64,000 bases of DNA from JABDBE01 sp049585795. GTDB lineage: Bacteria > Acidobacteriota > Terriglobia > Terriglobales > Acidobacteriaceae. The notes beneath the pieces are model-generated. The model saw nothing but the letters and a program-made list of their open reading frames with translations, did no database searches and was not told the origin of the DNA. This document shows positions 41,755 to 50,543 of the stretch, piece by piece (position 1 is the stretch's first letter; every line of letters starts with the position of its first letter). A program made the translations under genes and the position numbers. The stretch is from NCBI GenBank assembly GCA_049585795.1, contig JBAVAQ010000021.1, positions 124,001 to 188,000 on the forward strand. The letters run 5' to 3'.

Positions 41755-43359
41755 GTGAATGCCGTGTGCCTGATTCGAATCTGCTCGCTCTTCCTGATTA
41801 CCGTATTTGCGATGCTGCTGGCGGCGGTTGGATCCAACCAGCAATCCCTGCCTAAACAAGACGACCGTTCCTTTCTGATTCAGCTTGGCTACACAAAGCT
41901 GGACTTGCCCGCTCTCAACCTGACGACTTGTATGGCTGTATTTCCCGATGGTCGTTTCCACATGGAGAAAAGCTGGCAAACATCGACGATCGAGGTTTCA
42001 GGATCAGAGACTTTTGAAGCCTCGCTTTCGCAAACCAGTCTTAAGACTCTTCTTGCGATCCTGGTAGCAGACGATTTTAAGATTCTCGGGCGGCTCGACG
42101 AGCCAGGTGCAATAGCGATCTCTCAGGGACAACTGATCTGGGCCATGGTTCCAAGACCAGAAGCAAACCAGACTTTTTTTCTGGTGGGTCTTGAGGGGTC
42201 GGCTAAACAAAATCCGAGACCGTTGCCGCAAAGCGTCGGTCCTTTGATTACGTGGATCCAGGCAGTCACGAAGAACGTGAGGAAGGAAAAGCTTTCTCCG
42301 GTCAAAGGGGCAAAGTCGGTGAATTGCTGGCTGCACAGTCCTTTCACGACATTCGCGAAGAATCTCTCGCGTACACCCCCGCGCACCGGCGAGGCGGCCA
42401 TGGACGGGACGAAGGCTGATGGACCCGGAACCAAAGAACCGTCTCGACCGGTCGGCACCGACGATAACACGTCTTTTGAACCGGCAAAGGCCTTCGTGGA
42501 CTTGAGTCCGGCGGAGCTGGTGCGAGCCATCCCAGAATTACAGGGATTCAAGCCTGCAAGCGACCAGGAAGATCTAAACAACATTCTTGAAAAGCTTGGC
42601 AATAAGACCGAAGACCTGTTTAGAAAGATGCCAAACTTGATTTCGCATGAGGAAGTCATTCAGATGCGACGCGGCAGTCAACCGATCCGACAAGAATTTG
42701 AGTACCTCATTCTCTCCCACCGGACTCAGAATGCCGTGACGCTCGATGAGTATCGAGTGGATCTGGTGACTAAGAAGCAACTGTCCAGCGAGTCTCACAA
42801 CCCAGCCCTCCAGCCTGCCGGCTCTGCCGCATCAACTGCAGAAGACCTGAGACGACGGAGTGCCGAGGCCAGCGGCCGAAACGCGGCAGCTCCGCCGTTG
42901 AGCGAAGGGTTTGCCAGCAAGTGGGTGCATTTTTATCCGTCGAACAGATCGGAATCCGTATTCAGGTACCTTGGACAGCAGCATATCGAAAACCATGACA
43001 CTTTCGTGATCGCGTTTGCGCAAAAGCCCGGCCAGGTTCGGTCGCCCGGCGAACTTCTTTTTCAAGGGCGTTCGATTCCACTTTATTACCAGGGCATTGC
43101 ATGGGTGGATGAATCCGATTTCCGGATCGTGCACTTGCGCACGGATCTCTTAGGGCCGCTAAAAGATGTTCCTCTGCAGGAACTCACTGCGGAGGTCGAC
43201 TTTGCAGAGACAAAAGTGGCGCAGACTGCCTCGTCTTTGTGGCTTCCGCATAAGGTGATCGTCACGCCCAAGATCAGCGGTCAGGTTTTCGAGGAGGAGC
43301 ATCTCTATTCAGACTACCGGATTTATCAGGTCGAATCGAAGATTGTGCTTGCGCCATGA
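41755..43359 (+). CDS. Exported protein of unknown function
   Basis: A 534-residue protein with a signal peptide at about 5-27. The N-terminal domain runs to about 185, a Pro/Thr/Ser-rich linker lies around 190-245, and an outer part from about 325 to 534 ends in SSLWLPHKVIVTPKISGQVF. The last part resembles LolA-like 'outer-membrane lipoprotein-sorting' folds often seen in acidobacterial secreted proteins (FRIVHLRTDLLGP, AEVDFAETKVA). The start is a GTG. Function unknown. Confidence 0.75.
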   Translation: MNAVCLIRICSLFLITVFAMLLAAVGSNQQSLPKQDDRSFLIQLGYTKLDLPALNLTTCMAVFPDGRFHMEKSWQTSTIEVSGSETFEASLSQTSLKTLLAILVADDFKILGRLDEPGAIAISQGQLIWAMVPRPEANQTFFLVGLEGSAKQNPRPLPQSVGPLITWIQAVTKNVRKEKLSPVKGAKSVNCWLHSPFTTFAKNLSRTPPRTGEAAMDGTKADGPGTKEPSRPVGTDDNTSFEPAKAFVDLSPAELVRAIPELQGFKPASDQEDLNNILEKLGNKTEDLFRKMPNLISHEEVIQMRRGSQPIRQEFEYLILSHRTQNAVTLDEYRVDLVTKKQLSSESHNPALQPAGSAASTAEDLRRRSAEASGRNAAAPPLSEGFASKWVHFYPSNRSESVFRYLGQQHIENHDTFVIAFAQKPGQVRSPGELLFQGRSIPLYYQGIAWVDESDFRIVHLRTDLLGPLKDVPLQELTAEVDFAETKVAQTASSLWLPHKVIVTPKISGQVFEEEHLYSDYRIYQVESKIVLAP

Positions 43360-43363
43360 CAAC

Positions 43364-43389
43364 GTGGGGGGGCAGGAGTGTCCCCCCTC
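43364..43389. terminator. G/C hairpin between convergent genes (R5-like)
   Basis: Six to seven G at 43366-43372 pair with six C at 43382-43387 around a CAGGAGTGT loop. The ACGTGGGGG opening resembles repeat R5. It lies between the converging 41755 and 43431 genes, so it could end transcription, though no T-run follows. Confidence 0.35.
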
Positions 43390-43430
43390 ACTCAGGTCAC
43401 CAATTTGAATTCGCCTTCATCGTGTGGTTC

Positions 43431-43850
43431 TTATCCGCTTCTTTTGCGATCGGTCCTCGCCACAAAAAATGCCCTTGCATAAATCGCAAGATTGAATAGG
43501 CAGATACCCACGCCCGCAATCGTAAGCAATCTATCAGAAACATCTGGATAAACTATCTTGTCCAGATAATGCAATAGGAAGCCACCCTGGTAAGGCGCGA
43601 CGCCAGCCTTCAACTCCAGCCAGTTCTCGAGCAGCGTTAAGGGGCAAGGCCAGGGAAGGAGTTCGACCAGGATTCCCCAGACTAAACATGCGATATGGAA
43701 CCACCGCAACGTTGGGTGCGAGCGGGCAACGAGGGCTCCGCAGACCACCCACAAGATGAAGACGAGGTGCAGAGCTAAAATGCAGGTCGCCAGCGCAGAA
43801 TAGATATGGGTCGGCAAAACTGCGGTATTCGTAAGATCGACCACACTCAA
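43431..43850 (-). CDS. DUF2784 family membrane protein
   Basis: A 139-residue protein with three or four membrane segments. It has the DUF2784 pattern: LALHLVFILWVVCGALV near 25-41, an RWFHIACLVWGILVE helix near 49-63, PWPCPLTLLENWLELKAG near 66-83 and FLLHYLDKIVYPD near 91-103. Role unknown. The start is a TTG at 43850 supported by GGAGGTA seven bases upstream. Confidence 0.87.
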   Translation of the reverse strand: MSVVDLTNTAVLPTHIYSALATCILALHLVFILWVVCGALVARSHPTLRWFHIACLVWGILVELLPWPCPLTLLENWLELKAGVAPYQGGFLLHYLDKIVYPDVSDRLLTIAGVGICLFNLAIYARAFFVARTDRKRSG

Positions 43851-44183
43851 GAGTACCTCCGGTCGGCCCGGCTGAAGAATTGACGTTGACCGATTGCTGT
43901 ATCAGACGGTCAGTCATTACCGCCTGGGTGGGATTGAGAGTACAGCGAATACTGTATTCGTTTCTTTCGGTAAGCTTTTTCCGCGCCGTCTGCACGGTGC
44001 TTTACCATGGGTTTCGCCGGAGAACTTCTTCTGGAGGCATCCCTCGTCGCCGTAACCGCCTCTTAAGCGTCAGGACTGCCAAAACTAACCAGGCAGCAGG
44101 AGTTCTGCCCTCCCACACCCGCGGTGCTCAAGGACATTCTCCGGGCCCGGTCCAAAATCCGCAGTTCTTCAGAGGAGGTTGTC
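43851..44183. other. Intergenic region between divergent DUF2784 and DUF4142 genes
   Basis: A 333-base gap that must contain two divergent promoters. No gene or strong repeat recognised. Confidence 0.4.
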
Positions 44184-44771
44184 ATGCTGGAAAGATGGGC
44201 AGTAGGTGTCGTGTTGTGCGGGCTTTTGCTGGGCGGAACGCTGTTCGCGCAACAAAACTCCATGGAAAAATCTCAACAGAGCACGCTGAGCTCTGCTGAT
44301 CGAAGTTTCATCACCAACGCCGCCGAGGCGAATCTGGCTGAGATCGATGCGGCAAAGCTCGTGGACCAAAAATCCACTGATCCCGCGGCGAAAGACTTCG
44401 CCAATCGCATGGTAAAGGACCACACCCAAGCCAACCAAGAACTGGCTGCGATCGCGAAGACAAATGGAGTGACTGTGCCAACTCAAGCAGGTGCCACCGA
44501 GCAACATCAGATCGACGAGTTGCAGAAGCTCTCAGGCGCCAAGCTGAATGACACATACTTGCACAACGAACTGGAAGGCCACAAGCAGGTGATCTCTGAG
44601 TTCGAACAGGAAGTCGAGCAGGGGCAGGATCAGGCGGTAAAGAATTACGCCGCTCAGACGCTGCCCACGTTGCAAGACCATATCAGAATCGCCGAGGATG
44701 TGGCTGGCAAGATGGGCATGTCCGGCAAAGTGGGTCTTAGCGACGAAGCCAAGGCGATCGCAGTAAAATAG
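44184..44771 (+). CDS. DUF4142 exported helical protein
   Basis: A 195-residue protein with a signal peptide (about 1-22, ending TLFAQQ). The mature part is all helical with the DUF4142 pattern: DRSFITNAAEANLAEIDAAKL near 36-56, AAKDFANRMVKDHTQANQEL near 65-84 and YLHNELEGHKQVISEFEQEV near 124-143. DUF4142 is a ferritin-like/four-helix exported family common in soil bacteria; its function is not settled. The start is fixed by AGAGGAGG before ATG 44184. Confidence 0.9.
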   Translation: MLERWAVGVVLCGLLLGGTLFAQQNSMEKSQQSTLSSADRSFITNAAEANLAEIDAAKLVDQKSTDPAAKDFANRMVKDHTQANQELAAIAKTNGVTVPTQAGATEQHQIDELQKLSGAKLNDTYLHNELEGHKQVISEFEQEVEQGQDQAVKNYAAQTLPTLQDHIRIAEDVAGKMGMSGKVGLSDEAKAIAVK

Positions 44772-44911
44772 ACGCGCGTACACCTGGGGTAAGACGTAAT
44801 CTGCAAATAGTGTGTCTGCCGGGGAAGAATAGCTAAAATTGGCCAGGAGCGTATGGGATCTCATATGCTCCCGGCCCCAACGCAAGAAGTAAAAAGTACA
44901 AGGTGAGAACC

Positions 44912-46068
44912 ATGAAATCCCAGATCAAACTTGGCACTGTTTTTGGAGTCGAGCTGGGGCTGCACTATAGCTGGCTCGTGATCGCGCTTTTGATAACGTT
45001 TTCGCTGGCACAGCAGTTTCACGCCGTAAATCGCGATTGGAGTGAAACGCTGGTTTGGAGCACAGCCATTCTCACCGGTGTGCTTTTCTTTGCCTGTCTG
45101 TTTGCCCACGAGTTGTCGCATGCGCTGGTCGCTAGAGCTCGCGGACTGCCAATCCATAAGATTACCTTATTTCTGCTGGGCGGCGTCGCCCAGATGGAAA
45201 AGGAAGCGGCAGATCCAAAGACTGAGTTTTGGATGGCCATCGTGGGACCGATTACCAGCGCCGTCTTAGGCCTTATCCTGCTGGCGCTGGCCATTGCCGC
45301 CGGCTGGGCTCCGACTCGCTCGCCGCTGACGCCCGGAACAGCGCTGCTGGTTTGGCTCGGCTACATCAACCTCGCGCTGGCTGCGTTCAACATGATTCCG
45401 GGTTTCCCACTGGACGGAGGGCGCGTTCTGAGGGCGTTCTTATGGTGGTCGACGCATGATGTCCAGCGCGCCACTCGCGCCGCGGTGCGCGTGGGGCAAG
45501 TGATCGCCGTCATTTTTATTGCGTTCGGCGTTTTTCGCTTCTTCGCCGGAGCCGGGCTCGGAGGACTCTGGCTTGCCTTCATCGGCTGGTTCCTGTTGCA
45601 AGCGGCAACCGCAACCGATCTGCAGGCTCGCGCTGGGAAACTGCTTAGCGGTCTGCGGGTGAAAGACCTGATGTCAACCGACTTCGCCACTGTGAATCCC
45701 AACGCTTCGCTGCAGGAGGTGGTAGAGGAACAATTCATGCGCACCGGAAGGAGATGCTGCCTAGTAGTAGACAACGGCCACATGCTCGGGCTGATTACGC
45801 CGAACGAAATTCGCGGCATCGACCCGAAGACTTGGCCGTCGAAACGTGTTGCCGACGTTATGCGCGCCGCCGACAAAGTGCATTTCGTCTCGCCTGAAAT
45901 GCCCGACTGGAGGTGCTTGAAACCATGGGCCGCGAAAATGTTCATCAGCTTCCCGTGCTGTCCAATGGCCGGCTTGAAGGGATCGTTACTCGCGCCCATA
46001 TCCTGCAGGTACTGCGGTCGCGCTCCGAGCTTTCGAAGGCGACTACAAATCTGCCCCGGGCAGCTTGA
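44912..46068 (+). CDS. Site-2 protease family (M50) with CBS domains, frameshifted near the end
   Basis: Membrane zinc metalloprotease. The active-site motif is FAHELSHALVARARGLPI, the second metal motif NMIPGFPLDGGRVLRAFL. A CBS pair follows: the first (KDLMSTDFATVNPNASLQEV) is complete. The second begins at VADVMRAADKVHFVSPEMP and then breaks near 45903. Reading continues one base back as RLEVLETMGRENVHQLPVLS and GRLEGIVTRAHILQVL, ending with TGA at 46066-46068. One base appears missing relative to an intact gene; without correction the frame runs on to 46096 with unrelated sequence. Family members cleave membrane-bound regulators. Start at ATG 44912 with AAGGTGAG upstream. Confidence 0.85.
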
Positions 46069-46278
46069 GAGAGCTCTGCAGAAATTATGCCGGTGACCGT
46101 GCCGCATCTCGTTAGCTTCCAAAAAATCAAAAATAAAGTTGAGTGGGAAACGTATTCCTCAAGTCTCGCATCACAGGTTCTGATCGGAATGTTTCGTTGA
46201 TACGAACATCCACATCACTCAGATAAGCGGTGCGCTCCGCGGCTACGACTGCCCTTAAACGACACAGGTACGACTCTG

Positions 46279-47313
46279 ATGTCAGGCTTTCTGACGAATT
46301 GCGTCTTTTGCGACAAGATCACAGTCGTCATCTGCCACGCTTTCATCTTCGTTCTTCTAGCATGGGTGGTATGGCCGGTCCGAGCCCGCTGCCAGGACGT
46401 TTCCGATGTTCATATAGCGCCTCGCTCAGCTCCCGCTTGGGCCAGTCATAAACCGAATAGCTCCCCTTCTAGCTCCATGAAAACGTTCAAGAGCGGGGCC
46501 GATCTTGTGCTGGTTCCGGTCACGGTGACCGATCCGATGGATCGATTGGTTACGGGGCTGGACAAAGAAAACTTCAATGTCTATCAGGACAACAAGAAAG
46601 AGGAAATCCAGAATTTGTCGAATGACGACGCTCCGGTTTCCGTTGGAATCATTCTGGACATCAGCGGAAGCATGGCAGACAAGGTTGACCAAGCCCGAAA
46701 CGCGCTCATTGAGTTCCTAAATGTCGGAAATCCACAAGACGAATTTTTCCTTGTCACGTTCTCGGATCGCCCCCAACTAGCCTCGGGATTTACCAGCCGC
46801 ACGCAGGATATCGAAAGCCAGTTGGTGTTCGCCCAGCCCCGCGGTCGCACCGCCCTGCTGGACGCGATTTATCTGGGCCTGAACCAGATGCGCAAGGCCC
46901 ACAATGCGCGCAAAGCATTACTGATCATCTCTGACGGAGGCGACAATCACAGCCGCTATTCCGAATCCGAGGTCAAATCCACAGTACAGGAATCCGATGT
47001 GCAGATCTTTGGTATCGGATTATTTGATGTGTATCCGAGAACGCCGGAGGAGCAGTTGGGGCCAGAGCTGCTTGATGAAATTACCGATGTGACCGGAGGG
47101 CGGACGTTCACCATTTCCGACCCAAATGACTTGGCAGATGTCGCGAGCAAAATTGGCATCGCCCTTCGCGATGAATATGTGATCGCTTATCGGCCAATCA
47201 CCAAGCCCCTCGACGGCAAATGGCACAAAATCAAAGTAAAGTTACTTCCGCCCAAAGGTCTTCCAGTTTTGCACATTATGGCAAGAGCTGGCTACTACGC
47301 TCCTTCGGAGTGA
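46279..47313 (+). CDS. Secreted VWA-domain protein with intact MIDAS
   Basis: A 344-residue protein of the same family as 38427-39656. A signal segment runs about 16-38. The lead-in SGADLVLVPVTVTDPMDRLV near 72-91 is typical. The VWA fold has a complete metal site, IILDISGSMADKV near 119-131, followed by GRTALLDAIYLGLNQM and LLIISDGGDNHSRY. It ends VKLLPPKGLPVLHIMARAGYYAP. It is likely exported and may bind a protein ligand through Mg. The start is uncertain. Confidence 0.85.
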   Translation: MSGFLTNCVFCDKITVVICHAFIFVLLAWVVWPVRARCQDVSDVHIAPRSAPAWASHKPNSSPSSSMKTFKSGADLVLVPVTVTDPMDRLVTGLDKENFNVYQDNKKEEIQNLSNDDAPVSVGIILDISGSMADKVDQARNALIEFLNVGNPQDEFFLVTFSDRPQLASGFTSRTQDIESQLVFAQPRGRTALLDAIYLGLNQMRKAHNARKALLIISDGGDNHSRYSESEVKSTVQESDVQIFGIGLFDVYPRTPEEQLGPELLDEITDVTGGRTFTISDPNDLADVASKIGIALRDEYVIAYRPITKPLDGKWHKIKVKLLPPKGLPVLHIMARAGYYAPSE

Positions 47314-47329
47314 AATGGGTATTTAGAGC

Positions 47330-47362
47330 AGAAAGAAAAACATGGCTGGCCAAGCCATGTTT
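47330..47362 (-). terminator. Rho-independent terminator (bidirectional shape)
   Basis: Perfect ten-pair stem AAACATGGCT/AGCCATGTTT at 47338-47347 and 47353-47362 with loop GGCCA. On the minus strand it runs into TTTTTCTTTC, so it best serves the gene ending at 47440; it may also stop the VWA gene ending at 47313. Confidence 0.7.
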
Positions 47363-47439
47363 GGATGTTCGATACTCGGCCGCGCGCTCCGGGTGACGGT
47401 GTCGTTCCCCTCGGTCATCAACGAACCCGGAGCCGTGGG

Positions 47440-47868
47440 TCAGGAAGCGCTGATTTGAATACTTTCGGCCAAATTGCCCTCGGACGTTGGAACAAAGCGG
47501 ACGGTGGCCTGCTTGTGACTCTCGGTGGCTAATTCGTTCGTCTCGATCTTCTTGTCGGAAAGTTCAACCTGCGTCTTCTTGGTCAACTTGAAATCATAGG
47601 GAACACCATTGGAACCGACGAGCGTAACCTCTTTGTCGGTGGGATCGACGACTGAGATGCTACCGCTAAGGTTTTCGGGCGCCGCCAGAGCATGGTTTGC
47701 CGGTGACTTCGCTGCACTGTTGGTGGTTGTGGTTTTGGTCTTCATGCTTGTCTTAGTGCTGGTTTTGGCCGTGCTGTCGTTCGATCCAGGAACCGCGACG
47801 GCTAGAGATATGCCTCCGGCCAACACAACCGCGAAAAGCATTGCAAAAATCCTGCTTACTCTCTGCAT
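47440..47868 (-). CDS. Small exported protein of unknown function
   Basis: A 142-residue protein with a signal peptide (about 1-26), a Thr/Ser/Lys-rich low-complexity stretch at about 32-58 and a beta-type domain with GSISVVDPTDKEVTLVGSNG near 69-88 and VTVRFVP-like strands. The domain resembles DUF5666-like small beta proteins of acidobacteria, but this is only a guess. The start is supported by AGGAGGTA before the ATG. Confidence 0.75.
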   Translation of the reverse strand: MQRVSRIFAMLFAVVLAGGISLAVAVPGSNDSTAKTSTKTSMKTKTTTTNSAAKSPANHALAAPENLSGSISVVDPTDKEVTLVGSNGVPYDFKLTKKTQVELSDKKIETNELATESHKQATVRFVPTSEGNLAESIQISAS

Positions 47869-48032
47869 GTCAAAGTACCTCCTGCTTGCTGGTTAGTTGT
47901 CGAAAACCGATTGGCAAGAAACGTTCCTGTGGCCTGTAGGGATTCGGCGGCACAGGGGAGAACAAGACCGCCATCCCTACAGACCCTTGGAACGCCAAGC
48001 CATCGGCAACTGATGCAGCCCACCACGCACAG

Positions 48033-48692
48033 TTACGCGACGCGCTTGGATTCGCCAGGCGGTGCGACTGGGGATGCTGATTGTGCCCTTTGTTTCTTTC
48101 CAGAGCGCATCATCAGCGCGCTTGCCACGTACCAGGCCACAAGGGCCGATGCGAGGAGAAAATATCCCGCCAGTATGCGCAGCCAATTCATTCCCGCCAG
48201 TTCAGCGACCGCCTCGAAGCTAGAACCGATCGCGAGAAATGCCAGGACTGTGGTCACTCCCATGTTTTCCCGCGAGGCGGCAGTGATCGCCCAGGTGATC
48301 GCAGCCACCGCGATGAACCAAAATCCCAGCTCGGGGAAAGCCCCCGTAGGACGAACCACTCGGCCGCTGGCATATAGGATCTCTAAGATCCCGTAGGCGG
48401 TAAAGAACGAACCCCACGTGCCATGCATGGCCACGGCCACCGCGTCCCGCGTCTGAAACCCCCAGGTACAGGCGTAGAACTGCGCCAACCCTCCGAAAAT
48501 CAGCACCAGCGGAAACAGCACGATCGCGCTCTGCGCATTCCCATACCAGTGCGCCATCCGGGTTGCCACTATGAATGTCGCTGCCGCAAAGGCGTACATC
48601 CCAAGAATTGACGGCAGCGCAATATACGGCGAGCGTCGCACAACATTCTCTTCCTGCGGCGACACCTGCATCGAAACGACCGAACCTGTCAT
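48033..48692 (-). CDS. GPR1/FUN34/YaaH (SatP) family acetate-type transporter
   Basis: A 219-residue membrane protein with about six membrane segments. Family motifs visible are a proline-containing first helix (ALPSILGMYAFAAATFIVAT), FGGLAQFYACTWGFQTRDA and WGSFFTAYGILEIL. The usual NPAPLGL signature of SatP is replaced, so it is a diverged member. SatP-type proteins move acetate and succinate with protons, but substrate here is untested. ATG 48692 is chosen because GAAGGAG lies before it. Confidence 0.82.
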   Translation of the reverse strand: MTGSVVSMQVSPQEENVVRRSPYIALPSILGMYAFAAATFIVATRMAHWYGNAQSAIVLFPLVLIFGGLAQFYACTWGFQTRDAVAVAMHGTWGSFFTAYGILEILYASGRVVRPTGAFPELGFWFIAVAAITWAITAASRENMGVTTVLAFLAIGSSFEAVAELAGMNWLRILAGYFLLASALVAWYVASALMMRSGKKQRAQSASPVAPPGESKRVA

Positions 48693-49115
48693 CTCCAACT
48701 CCTTCCTGTTCCTGCTATGAATCCAGTTTGCGGGTTGGGAACCGATGAGAGGTAGGTCTGTGAGGCTATTCGATACCTCCACATCGGGAGCCTTCCCTTA
48801 TCGGGTCGGATTGGTGGGCACAGTCTCAAGCCGCTTTCGAGCGGCACGTTCTCCCTGTTCACGGAGCCGGTGTTAATCGTGTCGCAACCCGACCCACTCG
48901 TTAGCCTCATTAAGATAGATTCGTCATCGAGAGATTTTCGTTGTATCGTGAAATGAGATAAAGGCCGGATGCCCGAATCGTGCGTCGGACTTGCACAGCG
49001 GTGAGTCAAAAGAAGCAGAATCAAGACTGCCTGAGTTGCGCCGGACTGTCACTATCCTTCCAGACCAAGCCAGTTTCTTGGGCCAACCCATTCGCCGTAG
49101 GCATCATCCGATTAC
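48693..49115. other. Intergenic region
   Basis: No convincing gene or repeat seen in this 423-base stretch; it includes the upstream region of the YaaH-family gene. Confidence 0.4.
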
Positions 49116-49451
49116 ATGGGTTGCTCGATCAGAGCAGACTCAGACGTGGGCGGTCGAGTGCCACTTACCCGAAACTTCGACTTCAAGTTCGCCCTTCTTG
49201 TGATCCTGTGTGCGGCGCTCGCATTCTTCTTTCCGGCCATGCGCGGCTCCTATTCCGCGGTTCACGGGCCCGTAACCGCATTGCGCTCCGTGCGCGAAAG
49301 AGTCAGACTTCGGTTGGTATTGGCTTTGGCGGTTCTACACATGTGGGGCTACCGCCTTCTGATGAGCTGCGTTTCCCTCCTGCGCGCGACATGGGGCGCC
49401 ATTTCCCTGGCATACGATCCTCCGCACGGGACTTCTGCCCTTCGCTGCTGA
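49116..49451 (+). CDS. Possible small membrane protein, uncertain
   Basis: A 111-residue frame with one membrane segment (FALLVILCAALAFFFPAM near 24-41) followed by GSYSAVHGPVTALRSVRERV near 44-63 and a basic helix. It gives the impression of a conserved short acidobacterial protein (membrane segment, then a GSYSAVHGPVTALR block, ILRC/ALRC end), but this is from memory and unverified. No ribosome binding site. The gap around it (49452-49566) holds the VWA promoter. Confidence 0.35.
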   Translation: MGCSIRADSDVGGRVPLTRNFDFKFALLVILCAALAFFFPAMRGSYSAVHGPVTALRSVRERVRLRLVLALAVLHMWGYRLLMSCVSLLRATWGAISLAYDPPHGTSALRC

Positions 49452-49566
49452 AGTCCCACATCTTTTGACGTTGCGCGTTCCCTGAGCCCGAAAGCCAAAT
49501 AGCAAATCAAGCGCACAATACGGTCCCTCGATTGGCGATACGTGACCTTTGACGGGGAGACGATAT

Positions 49567-50508
49567 ATGACTTCGAAATTTGTTTTATGCGCGGTATTGA
49601 CAGTTCTCTGTTCAGCAGTTTGGGCTGAGGCTGCGCCCGAAGAGACCGCGTCAGCGACCGGAATTCCGGTAAACCTGGTAGTCACCGCGGAAGCGCGACA
49701 TGGCGACAGCGTGCCGGTGATCAATCGTGAGGACGTGATGGTTTATCAGAATCGCGATCGTGCCGAGGTTACCGGTTGGGCTCCGGCGCAAGAAGAACGG
49801 GCCGGCCTTGAACTCTTCGTCCTGATCGACGACAGCTCCAACGTCAGTCTTGGATCGCAGATCGAGGATCTTCGGGAGTTCATTAATTCGCAGCCAGCGA
49901 GCACTAAAATCGGTGTCGCTTACATGCAAAATGGCATGGCACAGGTTCTACAAAACCTGACCGCTGACCATTCCCAGGCAGCCAAAGCGCTGCGCCTGCC
50001 GCTGGGCATGCCGGGCGTGAATTCCAGTCCGTACTTTTCGCTAGCTGATTTGATCAAGCGTTGGCCCGCAAGCGGCTCCCGTCGCGAGGTACTGATGGTC
50101 TCGGATGGTGTCGATCGCTTTTGGGGCAGCGGTCCGGATGACCCTTATATCGCATCAGTAATTGAGCAGGCTCAACGGGCGGGCATCATTGTCTTTGTCA
50201 TCTACACACCAGGTGTAGGTCACTACGGCGTCAGCTTCTGGCGGATCTGGTGGGGTCAAAATTATCTTTCTCGCGTTGCCGACGAAACCGGGGGCGAATC
50301 GTATTCCATTGGATTCTACGGTGCTCCAGTGTCGTTCGTTCCTTACTTGGACGGAGTGTCGCGCCGCTTGAGTCATCAGTACTGGTTAACATTTATTGCC
50401 GCACCCGGGAAAAAAGCTGGGATGCAGCGGGTAAGAGTCACAACTGAAGTACCGAATGTGGATCTGGTCAGCGCGGACAGTATCTATGTTCCCGCCGAAT
50501 CGAAGTGA
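49567..50508 (+). CDS. Secreted VWA-domain protein with altered MIDAS
   Basis: A 313-residue protein. Signal peptide about 1-22 (ends WAEA). Lead-in PVNLVVTAEARHGDSVPVIN near 33-52. VWA domain about 85-290 with LFVLIDDSSNVSLGSQIEDL at the metal site: D-D-S-S-N instead of D-x-S-x-S, so the last serine is asparagine. VLMVSDGVDRFWGSGPDD and VIEQAQRAGIIVFVIYTPGV keep the later strands. GGGGAGA before the ATG supports the start. Its stop lies 38 bases before the M48 protease gene, so the two probably form an operon and may act together at the envelope. Confidence 0.83.
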   Translation: MTSKFVLCAVLTVLCSAVWAEAAPEETASATGIPVNLVVTAEARHGDSVPVINREDVMVYQNRDRAEVTGWAPAQEERAGLELFVLIDDSSNVSLGSQIEDLREFINSQPASTKIGVAYMQNGMAQVLQNLTADHSQAAKALRLPLGMPGVNSSPYFSLADLIKRWPASGSRREVLMVSDGVDRFWGSGPDDPYIASVIEQAQRAGIIVFVIYTPGVGHYGVSFWRIWWGQNYLSRVADETGGESYSIGFYGAPVSFVPYLDGVSRRLSHQYWLTFIAAPGKKAGMQRVRVTTEVPNVDLVSADSIYVPAESK

Positions 50509-50543
50509 GCGGGTTACGTTTTGCGCCTCCAAGAAAGGCAGCT

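Noticed and set aside
45361..46122. 253-residue minus-strand frame
   Set aside because: Antisense to the site-2 protease gene, whose membrane and zinc motifs are clear.
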